Part shown: positions 15,420 through 24,227 of the stretch, piece after piece | Layout: each line of letters starts with the position of its first letter | Numbering within the stretch: position 1 is the stretch's first letter | Source of the DNA: Planctomycetota bacterium | GTDB taxonomy: Bacteria; Planctomycetota; Phycisphaerae; WQYP01 | NCBI GenBank assembly: GCA_021852225.1 | Contig: JAJZOA010000364.1 | Location: forward strand, 1 to 26,770 | Direction of reading: 5' to 3' | Length of the DNA stretch: 26,770 nt | Notes under the pieces: generated by a model | The model's database searches: none | What the model was told of the DNA's origin: nothing | Seen by the model: the letters and a program-made list of their open reading frames with translations, nothing else | Made by a program: the position numbers and the translations under genes

Positions 15420-16250
15420 ATGAAAACAGTTCTTGTTCCGGATGAACGCCGCTACGCCACCTTGAACAGTCGCGACCTTCGGGAAGGCTTTTTGCTTGAT
15501 TCACTGTTTAACGTCGGTGAAATTAATCTGGCCTGGTGCGACTTGGACCGAGCCATCATCGGTTCCGCGGTTCCGGCGCGTCATACCCTGTCGCTTCAGC
15601 CGCATGATTCGATGCGAAGTGAAACATTTCTTGAGCGGCGCGAATTGGGAATTCTAAATGTGGGCGGTGTCGGACGCGTGGAAGTGGATGGCCAATCATT
15701 TGAATTGCGAAACGCAGATGGCCTTTATGCCGGACTCGGCTGCCGAAAAATTGTTTTTTCCAGTCTCAATGCAAATCATCCCGCTAAATTTTATCTGCTC
15801 AGTTATCCGGCTCATTCGGCGTATCCAACGGCGGTGATTCGGCATGATTCCGTGGTCCCGCTGGAGTTGGGAACTCCCACCGGAGCCAATCAGCGAAGAC
15901 TTTATAAATATATTCATCCCGACGGCGTGCGAAGTTGCCAACTTGTGATGGGTTTTACGCGCCTGGCACCCGGAAGCGTATGGAATACCATGCCGCCGCA
16001 CACACACCTGCGGAGATCAGAGGTCTATCTCTATTTTGAGCTTGCACCCGACGCTCGCGTGGTCCATCTGATGGGCCGCAGCGATGAAACCCGTCACCTG
16101 ATGGTAGCCGATTGCCAAGTCGTTCTTTCGCCAGGCTGGTCCATTCATGCCGGCGCGGGGACAACCGCTTACAGCTTCTGCTGGGGCATGGGCGGGGAAA
16201 ATCAGACATTTGCGGATATGGATGCCGTAGCTGTCGCCGATCTTCGCTAA
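15420..16250 (+). CDS. kduI: 5-dehydro-4-deoxy-D-glucuronate isomerase
   Basis: KduI converts 5-keto-4-deoxyuronate to 2,5-diketo-3-deoxygluconate in pectin and uronan breakdown, in the cytoplasm. The 276-residue length equals the family norm. The zinc ligands seen in E. coli KduI are present: the HTH pair (PPHTHLRRSE), the following Glu (SEVYLYFEL) and the His of GWSIHAGAGTTAY. Other landmarks are MGFTRLAPGSVWNTM, HLMGRSDETRHLM and WGMGGENQTFADMD. The ATG at 15420 has AAAGGA five bases upstream, and an upstream in-frame start at 15345 is not supported. The kduD gene follows 19 bases downstream, so the two are co-transcribed. Confidence 0.97.
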   Translation: MKTVLVPDERRYATLNSRDLREGFLLDSLFNVGEINLAWCDLDRAIIGSAVPARHTLSLQPHDSMRSETFLERRELGILNVGGVGRVEVDGQSFELRNADGLYAGLGCRKIVFSSLNANHPAKFYLLSYPAHSAYPTAVIRHDSVVPLELGTPTGANQRRLYKYIHPDGVRSCQLVMGFTRLAPGSVWNTMPPHTHLRRSEVYLYFELAPDARVVHLMGRSDETRHLMVADCQVVLSPGWSIHAGAGTTAYSFCWGMGGENQTFADMDAVAVADLR

Positions 16251-16269
16251 CCTGAAAGGCTGTTCAATA

Positions 16270-17034
16270 ATGACGATGCAATTATTTTCACTGAAAGGTA
16301 AAACTGCACTGGTAACCGGTTGCCGCCGCGGGATCGGCCGGGCCATTGCGACCACGCTGGCCCAGGCCGGCGCGGACATTATTGGAGCGAGTGCCAACCT
16401 TGAAACAGGCAGCGAAGTGGAAAACGCGGTTCGCAGCGCCGGCAGACAGTTCACCCCGTTTCAGGTGGATCTGAGCCAGCGATCTGCAGTGGAACATCTG
16501 CTGCGCAATTTGGCGTCCCACGGAGCACCAATCGATATTCTGGTAAATAATGCCGGTATCATCAGACGGCAACCCGCGGCCGAATATTCAGATGAAGATT
16601 GGGATACCCAATTGGAAGTGAATCTGACCGCACCGTTTGTATTGGCGCGTGGATTGGGACGGGAAATGCTGACGCGCAGATCCGGCAAGATCATTTTTAT
16701 CGCATCCCTGCTTAGTTTTCAGGGCGGCCTGACGGTTCCTGGGTATGCCGCCAGTAAAGGAGGCATCGCACAACTTACCAAGGCGCTGGCCAATGAATGG
16801 GCCGGGCGGGGCGTGAATGTAAATGCCATCGCACCGGGCTACATTGCCACAGACAATACCGCGCCCCTTCGCGCCGATGAGAAACGCTGCGCCTCAATAC
16901 TTGAACGCATTCCGGCGGGCCGCTGGGGGGTGCCGGAAGATGTTGCGGGAGCCGCACTGTTTCTGGCCAGCGAAGCCAGCGGTTATGTCCATGGAACCGT
17001 TCTAACGGTGGATGGCGGATGGATGGGCCGCTGA
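16270..17034 (+). CDS. kduD: 2-dehydro-3-deoxy-D-gluconate 5-dehydrogenase (short-chain dehydrogenase)
   Basis: KduD reduces 2,5-diketo-3-deoxygluconate to 2-keto-3-deoxygluconate with NAD(P)H. The 254-residue protein has the short-chain dehydrogenase signatures: TGCRRGIG (cofactor loop), NNAGIIRR, catalytic Ser in FIASLLSFQGG and YAASK (Tyr and Lys). The stretch NAIAPGYIATDNTAPLRAD and the C-terminal VLTVDGGWMGR are characteristic of KduD rather than of generic members. The start at 16270 (ATGACGATG) leaves a second ATG six bases later as an alternative, with AAAGG about ten bases upstream. It sits directly behind kduI, as in many uronate operons. The next step, kdgK, is not in the window. 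Confidence 0.95.
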   Translation: MTMQLFSLKGKTALVTGCRRGIGRAIATTLAQAGADIIGASANLETGSEVENAVRSAGRQFTPFQVDLSQRSAVEHLLRNLASHGAPIDILVNNAGIIRRQPAAEYSDEDWDTQLEVNLTAPFVLARGLGREMLTRRSGKIIFIASLLSFQGGLTVPGYAASKGGIAQLTKALANEWAGRGVNVNAIAPGYIATDNTAPLRADEKRCASILERIPAGRWGVPEDVAGAALFLASEASGYVHGTVLTVDGGWMGR

Positions 17035-17141
17035 ATGATCCGGTCCGATCGCCCGGGATACAACCTTAAAAAATATTGATATATATCGCATTAGTTATTT
17101 TAAGCCGACCTTTAAAAACGTTCCCTGATTTGGAGCACCCC

Positions 17142-19124
17142 ATGATAATCAATCGCCGCTTTTCGCCCCGCACAGCCGGACTTTTTATCGCCGCCGGGCT
17201 GACACTGCTGTCGGGGCCTGTTCACCTGCGCGCCGCTGCCCCGGCAAAAACGCAATCGGCCCGACGGATTATTGTGGAACTCCGGCGAGCGGCTGATGCC
17301 CAGATCAAGGCGTATGGCTCGCATGTTGATACCACCTGGCTTGGCGGCACGTTCTGGGATGGGTTGGCCGACTTGCAGCACCTGACCGGCAGTAAACGCT
17401 ATGCGGCGGCGATGCTGGCCGCGGGTAAAAAAGCCGGCTTCCGCGAACATCCCCGCTTTCACAGCCGAATCTTCGCCGATAATTTCTGCATCGGCCGGCT
17501 TTATGAAGCAGATTTTCAACTGGCGCATGATCCGGCGATGCTCGCAGCGCTTCGCGCCAGCGCGGATAAACTTGGAACGTTGAATTTATCTCAGGTTCTG
17601 CCGCACCACCGCGTACCCTGGTTCTGGTGCGACGCGCTGTTTATGGCCGGTCCGGTGCTGACCAGGCTGGCGGTACTGACCCATGACCAAGCCTATGTGC
17701 ACACTATGAACGTAAACTGGGCGCGAACCGAGTCTCTCCTTTATGATCCGGCCAAACAACTCTTCTTCCGCGACCCGCACTTTATACATGCGCACGATCC
17801 CAACGGCCACCGGATTTTCTGGTCGCGCGGAAATGGATGGGTCGTAGCCGCACTGGCGGAAAATCTTAAATATCTACCGGCCGACGCGCCCCAACGCAAA
17901 GACTATGTATCGCTTTTAAGACGGATGGCGGCCCGCCTGGCAAAACTGCAACCAGCGGACGGCCTTTGGGCACCGAGCCTTACGGATCCGGCCTGGTTTC
18001 CGCTGCCCGAATCCAGCGGAACCGCGTTGGACTGTTACGCCATGGCATGGGGTGTGCGACATGGCATTCTGAATCGGAAAATATTCCTGCCGGTAATTGA
18101 AAAGGCGTGGGCCGGTCTGCTGAAATGCCAGATGACCAACGGCCTGATTGGCCGAACCCAGCGCGAGGGAGTGGCACCGGCATGGGTGCGGGCACGCTGC
18201 AGCAGACCCTTCAGCGTCGGGGCTTTTCTGATGGCCGGCTGCCAGATGGTGAAATTAGCGCCGTTCCAATTGCCCCGTCTCGCCCAGATGCCCAAGCCGC
18301 CCGTTCGCCATACGTCGCTGCATTTTGTCAACAACCATATTGTCCAGCCCACAGGGCCGGCATTTGTCCGGTATGTACCCGAACGCTTCGATGACATCGC
18401 CTGGGAAAACGACCGGATTGCCCATCGTATTTATGGGCCGCAGCTGGGTCTGGTTGAACCGGCCGGAAGTGGAATAGATGTCTGGGTTAAATCCGTGCGG
18501 TTCCCGGTTATCAACATCCGCTACAAATCCGGCATTTACCATGTGGACCAGGGCAATGGACTCGACTGCTACAACACGGGCTTCAGCCGCGGTTGCGGCG
18601 GACTGGGAATCTGGTCGGGCGCCCGATTATGGAATTCAGTTTACTGGCAGTATTACCGTATCCTGCAACGCGGACCGAATACCGCAAAATTTCAGGTCTG
18701 GTACAAGCCGTGGCGGGTCGGCCGACGATTGGTGTGGGAAAAACGCACCGATACGCTTCGGGCTGGCGACAATCTGGACCGCATTCAGACCGTTCTGCAA
18801 TCCAATCGGCCGGGACCGCTCACCGTAGGGATTGGCGTAGCCCGGCATGGCAAAGGGACCCTGATAATTGATAAAAAAATTGGAATGTTATGTTATTGGG
18901 AACCGCCTCAGAAGCATTATGGTTCCACCGGAATTGGTGTATTGGTGGATCCGAAAATGCTGGTCGGTGTGACTCAGGACAAATTGAACTATCGGCTTTT
19001 ACTGGTAAAAGTGAATCCGGGCGAGGTTCTTACCTATTATACCGGCGCATGCTGGAGCAAAGGGCTGGATTTCCACACCGCCGCCCAGTGGGAAAAATAT
19101 CTGCGCGGATTCAAACGGTACTGA
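17142..19124 (+). CDS. Exported GH105 unsaturated-uronyl hydrolase fused to a DUF4861 domain
   Basis: GH105 enzymes remove the unsaturated uronic acid left by polysaccharide lyases from oligosaccharides such as rhamnogalacturonan fragments. The product rearranges to the KduI substrate. This 660-residue protein has a signal peptide (GLFIAAGLTLLSGPVHLRAAA). An alpha/alpha-barrel half follows (about 40-370), with WLGGTFWDGLADLQ, FADNFCIGRLYEADF and WFWCDALFM, whose Asp at about 164 is the likely catalytic acid, and SRGNGWVVAALAE. The C-terminal half (about 385-655, PERFDDIAWENDRIAHRIYGPQL and on) is DUF4861, a beta-rich domain of unknown role. I chose the ATG at 17142 (GGAG six bases upstream). 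It lies 107 bases after kduD in the same direction. Confidence 0.92.
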   Translation: MIINRRFSPRTAGLFIAAGLTLLSGPVHLRAAAPAKTQSARRIIVELRRAADAQIKAYGSHVDTTWLGGTFWDGLADLQHLTGSKRYAAAMLAAGKKAGFREHPRFHSRIFADNFCIGRLYEADFQLAHDPAMLAALRASADKLGTLNLSQVLPHHRVPWFWCDALFMAGPVLTRLAVLTHDQAYVHTMNVNWARTESLLYDPAKQLFFRDPHFIHAHDPNGHRIFWSRGNGWVVAALAENLKYLPADAPQRKDYVSLLRRMAARLAKLQPADGLWAPSLTDPAWFPLPESSGTALDCYAMAWGVRHGILNRKIFLPVIEKAWAGLLKCQMTNGLIGRTQREGVAPAWVRARCSRPFSVGAFLMAGCQMVKLAPFQLPRLAQMPKPPVRHTSLHFVNNHIVQPTGPAFVRYVPERFDDIAWENDRIAHRIYGPQLGLVEPAGSGIDVWVKSVRFPVINIRYKSGIYHVDQGNGLDCYNTGFSRGCGGLGIWSGARLWNSVYWQYYRILQRGPNTAKFQVWYKPWRVGRRLVWEKRTDTLRAGDNLDRIQTVLQSNRPGPLTVGIGVARHGKGTLIIDKKIGMLCYWEPPQKHYGSTGIGVLVDPKMLVGVTQDKLNYRLLLVKVNPGEVLTYYTGACWSKGLDFHTAAQWEKYLRGFKRY

Positions 19125-19192
19125 CCCGGTCAACGTATGCCAATTGAAATACCAGCGTGGATGGCCTGCGATCGTGCCACACCCTACTTGGC

Positions 19193-19747
19193 TTATTTGC
19201 TGCCAACCGGCGCCGGCATGATAACCGCGTCAATCGGGTAAATCACGGCATTGTTGCAGAGAATTGGTTTGCCTACCACATGCGCTCCGTCTATGCCGGT
19301 AATTTCGGTTCCATTGGACGAAACCAGGGCTTTTTGTCCGTTAGCCATCGTCTGAACAGCCTGCCGCGCGGCCGCTGGCGGCGTGATGTCCACGGTACTG
19401 ACGTGATACCAAAGCACGTTCCGCAGCGGTTCGTGATTGGATGCGCTTTCCAAGGAATGAAGCGTTCCGGCCGGCAGGCGGGCGAACGCAGCGTTGGTGG
19501 GTGCAAAAATAGTGTAATTGCCTTGCATCTTGAAAGTGTTGTTCAGATGGGCGGCGGCAATCGCATCCTTCAGCGAGGAAAGCTCCGGCTCTGAATAAAT
19601 GACCGAATAGGCGGTATGTTTACCGGTATTTTTCAGGACCCGGCCGGCAAAGCCCGGTCCACGGTATTCACAGCCAATAAGCCCAACCATGGAAATGCTC
19701 AAAAGCGCGATTCCGACCGATAATCCCATTTTCCGCAATTTACGCAT
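19193..19747 (-). CDS. Fasciclin (FAS1)-domain lipoprotein
   Basis: The 184-residue product has a lipoprotein signal (MVGLIGC) and one FAS1 domain. The typical FAS1 blocks are visible: LSSLKDAIAAAHLNNTFKMQG, NYTIFAPTNAAFARLPAGTL, LRNVLWYHVSTVDI, and the C-terminal CNNAVIYPIDAVIMP. FAS1 domains mediate adhesion or surface binding in the envelope, and no more specific role can be given. The ATG at 19747 has AAGGA seven bases upstream. It converges on the GH105 gene with 68 bases between, and no clear terminator is visible there. Confidence 0.93.
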   Translation of the reverse strand: MRKLRKMGLSVGIALLSISMVGLIGCEYRGPGFAGRVLKNTGKHTAYSVIYSEPELSSLKDAIAAAHLNNTFKMQGNYTIFAPTNAAFARLPAGTLHSLESASNHEPLRNVLWYHVSTVDITPPAAARQAVQTMANGQKALVSSNGTEITGIDGAHVVGKPILCNNAVIYPIDAVIMPAPVGSK

Positions 19748-20242
19748 CGGAGTTTCCTTGTTAAAAATGCACACTGTAAAACCGCACGTCTCTTCAACGG
19801 CGTTCGCCATCTGACAGGCGGATTATAGTATCCCGCCCGGTTGATTGCACGCGGCATGCGTTCGTTTTATCGCCGCAGCCTTCAAACGGTCGTTATCGGC
19901 CAATTCGTCCGACTCTGTCCAGCGGGCTTATTATTTCCGACCGGCCAAAAAGTTACAAGCATTTTATCGGCTGGCCGCAACCGGTTTACTTCGTTATTAT
20001 GCGAATTATATGATCTGGCGAAATATTTTTACAATCAGCCGCCTGTCCGCTTCCCCCAGGAATTGCCCGGCGGGCGCATCTGGGCAGTTATATCCGCCTG
20101 CAGGCCGGGTTTGCACGGGCGGGTGCCGCGTGGAGCATGCCAGGATTTCCCAGGCAGGTGTCGATCCGACCAGGACAGGTCGGCAGAACGCCAGCAAAAG
20201 AATGGATTCAAACCTGTTTTTACCAGAAAATGAGGGCCCCTG
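19748..20242. other. Divergent intergenic region before the histidine kinase
   Basis: Frames of about 130 codons are open here in two phases on the plus strand, but their products look random and lack ribosome binding sites, so no gene is called. The stretch holds the promoters of the fasciclin gene and the kinase, including the candidate listed at 19985-20014. Confidence 0.45.
19985..20014 (+). promoter_or_regulatory. Possible sigma-70-type promoter for the kinase-BatA operon
   Basis: TTTACT (19985-19990) and TATGAT (20009-20014) are 18 bases apart and match the housekeeping consensus at 4 of 6 and 5 of 6 positions. The leader to the kinase ATG would be about 220 bases. Confidence 0.35.
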
Positions 20243-22333
20243 ATGCGCCTCGGCATTCGCAATAAACTCATTGCCACGCTGGTTGTAGTCGGCTTGATCC
20301 CTATGGGGCTTAGTCTGTTGACTATTATCGGCCTTGGGGCGAAAACGCGCCTCAGCACCATTGGGCGGGCCTATGATGCCACGGCCGCCGCGGCCGGCCA
20401 TGCCATATCGCTCCGGATTCGGATGGAATTGCGTCGTTTGGAATTATTGGCCAGCCTCCCGGAGGTCATTCAATACGCCCATGAACAGAACAAGCTCAAC
20501 GCCCCCCCACTGGGCGGGAAATCGCAGAAACCCGACGCACAAGATCGCCGGATTCAGAACGAATGGTCCTCTTTAACACCGCTGGTTGATCCGTTGCGGA
20601 AAATTCTGCATAACCCTATCGCACAACGCATGAGACTTATCAGCCGCAATATTCCCGCCCGCTACCATCTGCTGGCGACCGACCGCTATGGCCATGTCAT
20701 TGCCGCGGACATCAAACCGACCAGTTTCCTTCAGGCAAACCGCTCGTGGTGGATTCTTTGCGATCAGGGTGTTCGCGGCCGTGCATATGTCAGTTCTTTT
20801 ATTCAGGATTCCCATACCCATGCGTCGGGCCTGATTATGGCGGTGCCCATTCGCTCCGGCACCGGCGAATGCCTGGGCTATATCCGGTTGACGCTGGGTA
20901 TCGACACACTTCGCCGGCAGTTTCAACGAAGCATCGGACTGCCGCAGGCCACGCTTCAAATTTATGATCATAACCTTCGCAGCACGGTGTTTGTGTCCGG
21001 CAGCGAAACCGAGGAAAAACGCGCACAGCAGCGATTCCTCGATGGTCGCGAGCCGGGGGTGGAAGGTTGGATTAATGACCTGACCAGCGGAGCGATCATC
21101 GGGCGGTCCAGGGTTCGGCTGACCGACCTTGGCCGTGTGGCAAATGCAAATATTACCGCTCCTGTCTGGTCAATTATAGTCAGCGAACCAACGCGCGTGG
21201 CACTGTCGCCGATTCTGACCCAGGCTCTGACCATTATGGTGGCCGGCCTGCTGCTGATGATCAGTATTATGGCGATAGGCTATGTCATGAGCCAGCGCGA
21301 AATTGTTCGCCCATTACTGCGGCTGCGCGATGCCACCGCGGCCGTGCGGCGCGGCGAATTGAGCATCCGCATTTTTTCCGACCAAGCGGGCACATCCGTC
21401 TTCCGCAATGACGAACTGGGACTGCTTGCCCGCGATTTTGAAACCATGACCCGCGACCTGCAGCATAAGATTATTGAACTGCAAAGCAAGGAATCAGCCA
21501 AATTGCGATTTCTGGATCTGGCGGCCCATGAATTGCTGACCCCCACCACCAAAATCAAATCATCCGCGGAGCTGCTCAAACTGACTCTGGAAAAGGCCGC
21601 CGGGGGAACCGCCAGCAGTCCGGACGACCTGCGGCGCATTAACCGATATCTGTCTCAGATTTCTGCCAGCGTTGAACGCATCACCCGTTATATCAATTAT
21701 TTTTACGAGCTTGCCGCCCACGATCAGTTCACCACCCGCATGCGCCGGCAGCGTTGTGATATCCGCACAATTATTCTGGACGTGGTGGAGCAGAATCGGG
21801 AATTTATCACGGCCCGTCAGCAGGAAATTGTTCTCAATATTCCTGATTCTCTTCCCCCCGTACATGGCGACCCGGATAAAATCACTGACATTCTTGATAA
21901 CCTGATTCGCAATGCGAATCAGTTCTCGCCGCCTGGTTCGGCAATTGAAATTTCGGCATGCCAAATCGTCGGAAGCCGCATTGAACTGATGGTCAGGGAC
22001 CATGGCCCGGGCATTTCACCGGACAAATTGGCTGATCTTTTCAACCTTTCCCCCTCCGCGGGACAGGTCATGCACCACCACAGCGGTGGCAAAGGGCTGG
22101 AAGGCTCTGGCCTTGGACTTGGCTTGCCAGTGGCCAAGCGGTTCGCCGAATACCACGGCGGATCGTTACGGGTTGAAACCGGCGAATCAGGCACGCGCGT
22201 TTTCGTGGAACTTCCATGCGGCAACGATCCGCAGGATTTTCCACTCTCCGGCGGACTGGCAAATGATGACCCTCCCGTCAATCCCAAACCGGCCGCGTCC
22301 GGACCCAATCGTCAACCGGCAGATTATACATGA
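20243..22333 (+). CDS. Membrane sensor histidine kinase (periplasmic sensor, HAMP, HisKA, HATPase)
   Basis: This is a two-component sensor kinase of the inner membrane. In order it has a membrane span at about 9-31, a roughly 290-residue periplasmic part resembling a double-Cache sensor (YHLLATDRYGHVIAAD, GRAYVSSFI, IMAVPIRSGTGECLGYIRL), a second span at about 323-348, HAMP at 350-402, and HisKA with His429 in FLDLAAHELLTP. The ATPase domain follows, with N-box DNLIRNANQFSPPG, G1 DHGPGIS and G2 GSGLGLGL. It is 696 residues, ending in a Pro-rich tail. The ATG has AGGG six bases upstream. No response regulator is adjacent, so its partner is elsewhere. The stop overlaps the next start as ATGA, so it is co-translated with the BatA-like gene. 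Confidence 0.95.
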   Translation: MRLGIRNKLIATLVVVGLIPMGLSLLTIIGLGAKTRLSTIGRAYDATAAAAGHAISLRIRMELRRLELLASLPEVIQYAHEQNKLNAPPLGGKSQKPDAQDRRIQNEWSSLTPLVDPLRKILHNPIAQRMRLISRNIPARYHLLATDRYGHVIAADIKPTSFLQANRSWWILCDQGVRGRAYVSSFIQDSHTHASGLIMAVPIRSGTGECLGYIRLTLGIDTLRRQFQRSIGLPQATLQIYDHNLRSTVFVSGSETEEKRAQQRFLDGREPGVEGWINDLTSGAIIGRSRVRLTDLGRVANANITAPVWSIIVSEPTRVALSPILTQALTIMVAGLLLMISIMAIGYVMSQREIVRPLLRLRDATAAVRRGELSIRIFSDQAGTSVFRNDELGLLARDFETMTRDLQHKIIELQSKESAKLRFLDLAAHELLTPTTKIKSSAELLKLTLEKAAGGTASSPDDLRRINRYLSQISASVERITRYINYFYELAAHDQFTTRMRRQRCDIRTIILDVVEQNREFITARQQEIVLNIPDSLPPVHGDPDKITDILDNLIRNANQFSPPGSAIEISACQIVGSRIELMVRDHGPGISPDKLADLFNLSPSAGQVMHHHSGGKGLEGSGLGLGLPVAKRFAEYHGGSLRVETGESGTRVFVELPCGNDPQDFPLSGGLANDDPPVNPKPAASGPNRQPADYT

Positions 22334-23619
22334 ACCTTATTTTTCTAAATCCGGTCTGGCTTGTGGCACTTTTGCCAGTCATTCTGGGCGGGTGGCAACT
22401 GCTGCGGGCACGCCGTCCGCCAGCGGCAATATTTACTGTTCCCGAATTCTGGCCGGCTCGATCAGCCTTTGCGTCCACTGGCGAAAGTCACAGTCGAAAA
22501 GCTCCGGACTGGCCGCAGGTCGGAATGCTCCTTGCCGCCACCATAGCGGCTTTAGCCTTGGCCCGTCCGGCCTGGAACATGACACCTCAGAAACTGGCCC
22601 GGGTGCCGCAATTTCACGCGGTGGGCCGAAAGTCTGAAAATCAATCCACAGCGCAGGTGTTTGTGCGCGGCGAATCAGCCAAGTCCGCACATTTTGTTGT
22701 CCGACTTGTTGCGGGAAATTCGACATTGATCCGCCGTGTCCGGGGCGCGGCGATGACGCGTGGAATTATTTTTAGCAAAGTCCCGGCAGTCGCAAAAATA
22801 AATGTTTTCATTCGGGCCGAAGAATCGTCCGGCAAGACTCGCGTTCTAACCCATATTGCACTGATTCGCCGTGCCATACAACGGCCGCTGACAGTGAATT
22901 CGCCTTCGTCGCTTCCCAAGTCACTGCGGCATTTGTTTGTGTCCATGCATCAGATAGTATGGAATCATCCACGGCAATTGCCGGCAATCTGGATACTGTC
23001 CAATACCGCCGACCGCAAGCGCTATCAGAACTTTCTGCGACAATTGTCGCCGAAGCCGGGCCGCCTGGTGGCGGTGTGCCTGGGTGCGGCCGCCGGTCCA
23101 CAAATGAAGATTTCAGGAATTGTTCGGGTAATGCAGACGGACCACCCCGTAATCATTCAACCAGACGGAAATTTATTCCATCGCGTCAATTTTTCGGACG
23201 TTCGCGTCAGGCAGGTTTATCAGGCGAGTTTTGGGAGTGGATGGCATGCGGAAATTCGCACCGGCGCACATGTGTGGCTGGCCAAAAAAACAGACTCCGC
23301 CGACGGAATCATCTGGTATTGGTTAGCCAGCCCACCCGTTGATCATTTTACCGATTGGCAGCATCACGCATCGTTTGTCATTTTCTTCGCCAATCTACTC
23401 GCGAGCCTGCCGCATGGCGCGGTTGACAGTGGGCAAGCCCGGTGGCGGGCAAGCCAGAACCTGCCCCGAATACCTGCCGGCGTAACCAACGCCACCGCAC
23501 CCGGCCCGACCACATCCCAAAGGTTGTGGCCCCTGAACACCGCCCTTGCCCTGACTTCGGCAATTTTGGCCGGTCTTTCTCTATTGGGTCTGGCAGGCCG
23601 AAAAATGAACGCCGCCTGA
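22330..23619 (+). CDS. BatA N-terminal-domain membrane protein
   Basis: The 429-residue protein opens with FLNPVWLVALLPVILGGWQLL, the usual first span of the BatA/aerotolerance N-terminal domain. A second span lies at about 64-82 (GMLLAATIAALALARPAW, also typical) and a last one near 402-423. The middle, presumably periplasmic, has no von Willebrand MIDAS motif (DxSxS), so it is not BatA itself but one of the many large BatA-domain proteins of planctomycetes and relatives. The function is unknown. Its MoxR and DUF58 companions are absent. The start overlaps the kinase stop (ATGA), which implies matched expression with the sensor. Confidence 0.8.
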   Translation: MNLIFLNPVWLVALLPVILGGWQLLRARRPPAAIFTVPEFWPARSAFASTGESHSRKAPDWPQVGMLLAATIAALALARPAWNMTPQKLARVPQFHAVGRKSENQSTAQVFVRGESAKSAHFVVRLVAGNSTLIRRVRGAAMTRGIIFSKVPAVAKINVFIRAEESSGKTRVLTHIALIRRAIQRPLTVNSPSSLPKSLRHLFVSMHQIVWNHPRQLPAIWILSNTADRKRYQNFLRQLSPKPGRLVAVCLGAAAGPQMKISGIVRVMQTDHPVIIQPDGNLFHRVNFSDVRVRQVYQASFGSGWHAEIRTGAHVWLAKKTDSADGIIWYWLASPPVDHFTDWQHHASFVIFFANLLASLPHGAVDSGQARWRASQNLPRIPAGVTNATAPGPTTSQRLWPLNTALALTSAILAGLSLLGLAGRKMNAA

Positions 23620-23678
23620 CCCGTTGCACTTTGTCATCGAAATTTCCACCCCACTTGCGGCCTTAACGGTACTGGAAT

Positions 23679-23807
23679 TCATTCGCCCCGATAAACCAGC
23701 GGCGCGGACGAAGGCAGCGGCGGAGCATTGGGATTTGAAACCCAGATGGCATATTCCAATTCATCAGGTGGGAAATTCAATAATCGATTAGCCGGTATTA
23801 ACTGCAT
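23679..23807 (-). CDS. Possible 42-residue small protein or gene remnant
   Basis: An ATG with GGAGG four bases upstream opens a 42-codon frame whose product (start MQLIPANRLLNFPPDELEYA, end PLVYRGE) reads like folded-protein sequence rather than noise. No family is recognised, and it may be the N-terminus of a decayed gene. Upstream, the same frame runs through the dispersed repeat, which is not expected to be coding. Confidence 0.3.
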   Translation of the reverse strand: MQLIPANRLLNFPPDELEYAIWVSNPNAPPLPSSAPLVYRGE

Positions 23808-23901
23808 TGTGCCTCCGTGCGGTGGTGGTGAAAATTGGCTTCCGGTTGTTGCGCGTCGCTCTTTTGTCGTTGGATGCACGCGTAGCACTTCGGCAAAAAA
23901 A

Positions 23902-23932
23902 TCACCGCAGGGGACGCGGAGGGACGCAGAGG
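23902..23932. repeat. Dispersed GCAGAGG-type repeat unit
   Basis: ATCACCGCAGGGGACGCGG followed by AGGGACGCAGAGG is one of the short purine-rich units (ACGCGGAG/ACGCAGAG) that recur between genes and in decayed genes of many planctomycete and other environmental genomes. Only this copy of the type is in the window. The family is recognised from memory. Confidence 0.5.
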
Positions 23933-24227
23933 TTTTGGAATTTATCTGCTTGTTTTGATGATGCGCATGACTATTCGGATTGCCCCGGCGCGGTGCGGGT
24001 GGCAATTGTATAGGGGGATGAGCGGCGGCGATAATTGCAGCGCGCAATGAACTGGACGCCTGCGGATTCTTTGAACGAACCGCTTCACTTGAATACCAGG
24101 GTGCTGCATTTCCATTTTTTCTTCCCTATAGGCGGCGGGCGATTCGCTTTTTTTTCTTGCGTTAGGGATGGTAGAGGGGTATAAACAGGCCATTGCAAAT
24201 GGGTATGCCGGGTTCGCGGCTTGATGA

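Larger units (their letters stand above)
23620..24227. other. Degraded repeat-rich stretch before the Rhs fragment
   Basis: This 608-base stretch begins the accessory region. It holds one dispersed repeat unit (listed separately) and one short frame with a good ribosome binding site (listed at 23679-23807). The rest shows no gene, and composition and frames look decayed. Confidence 0.45.

Noticed and set aside
19841..20243. Two plus-strand frames of about 130 codons before the histidine kinase, one ending in TGATG at the kinase start
   Set aside because: They overlap in different phases, have no ribosome binding site, and their products look like random translation.
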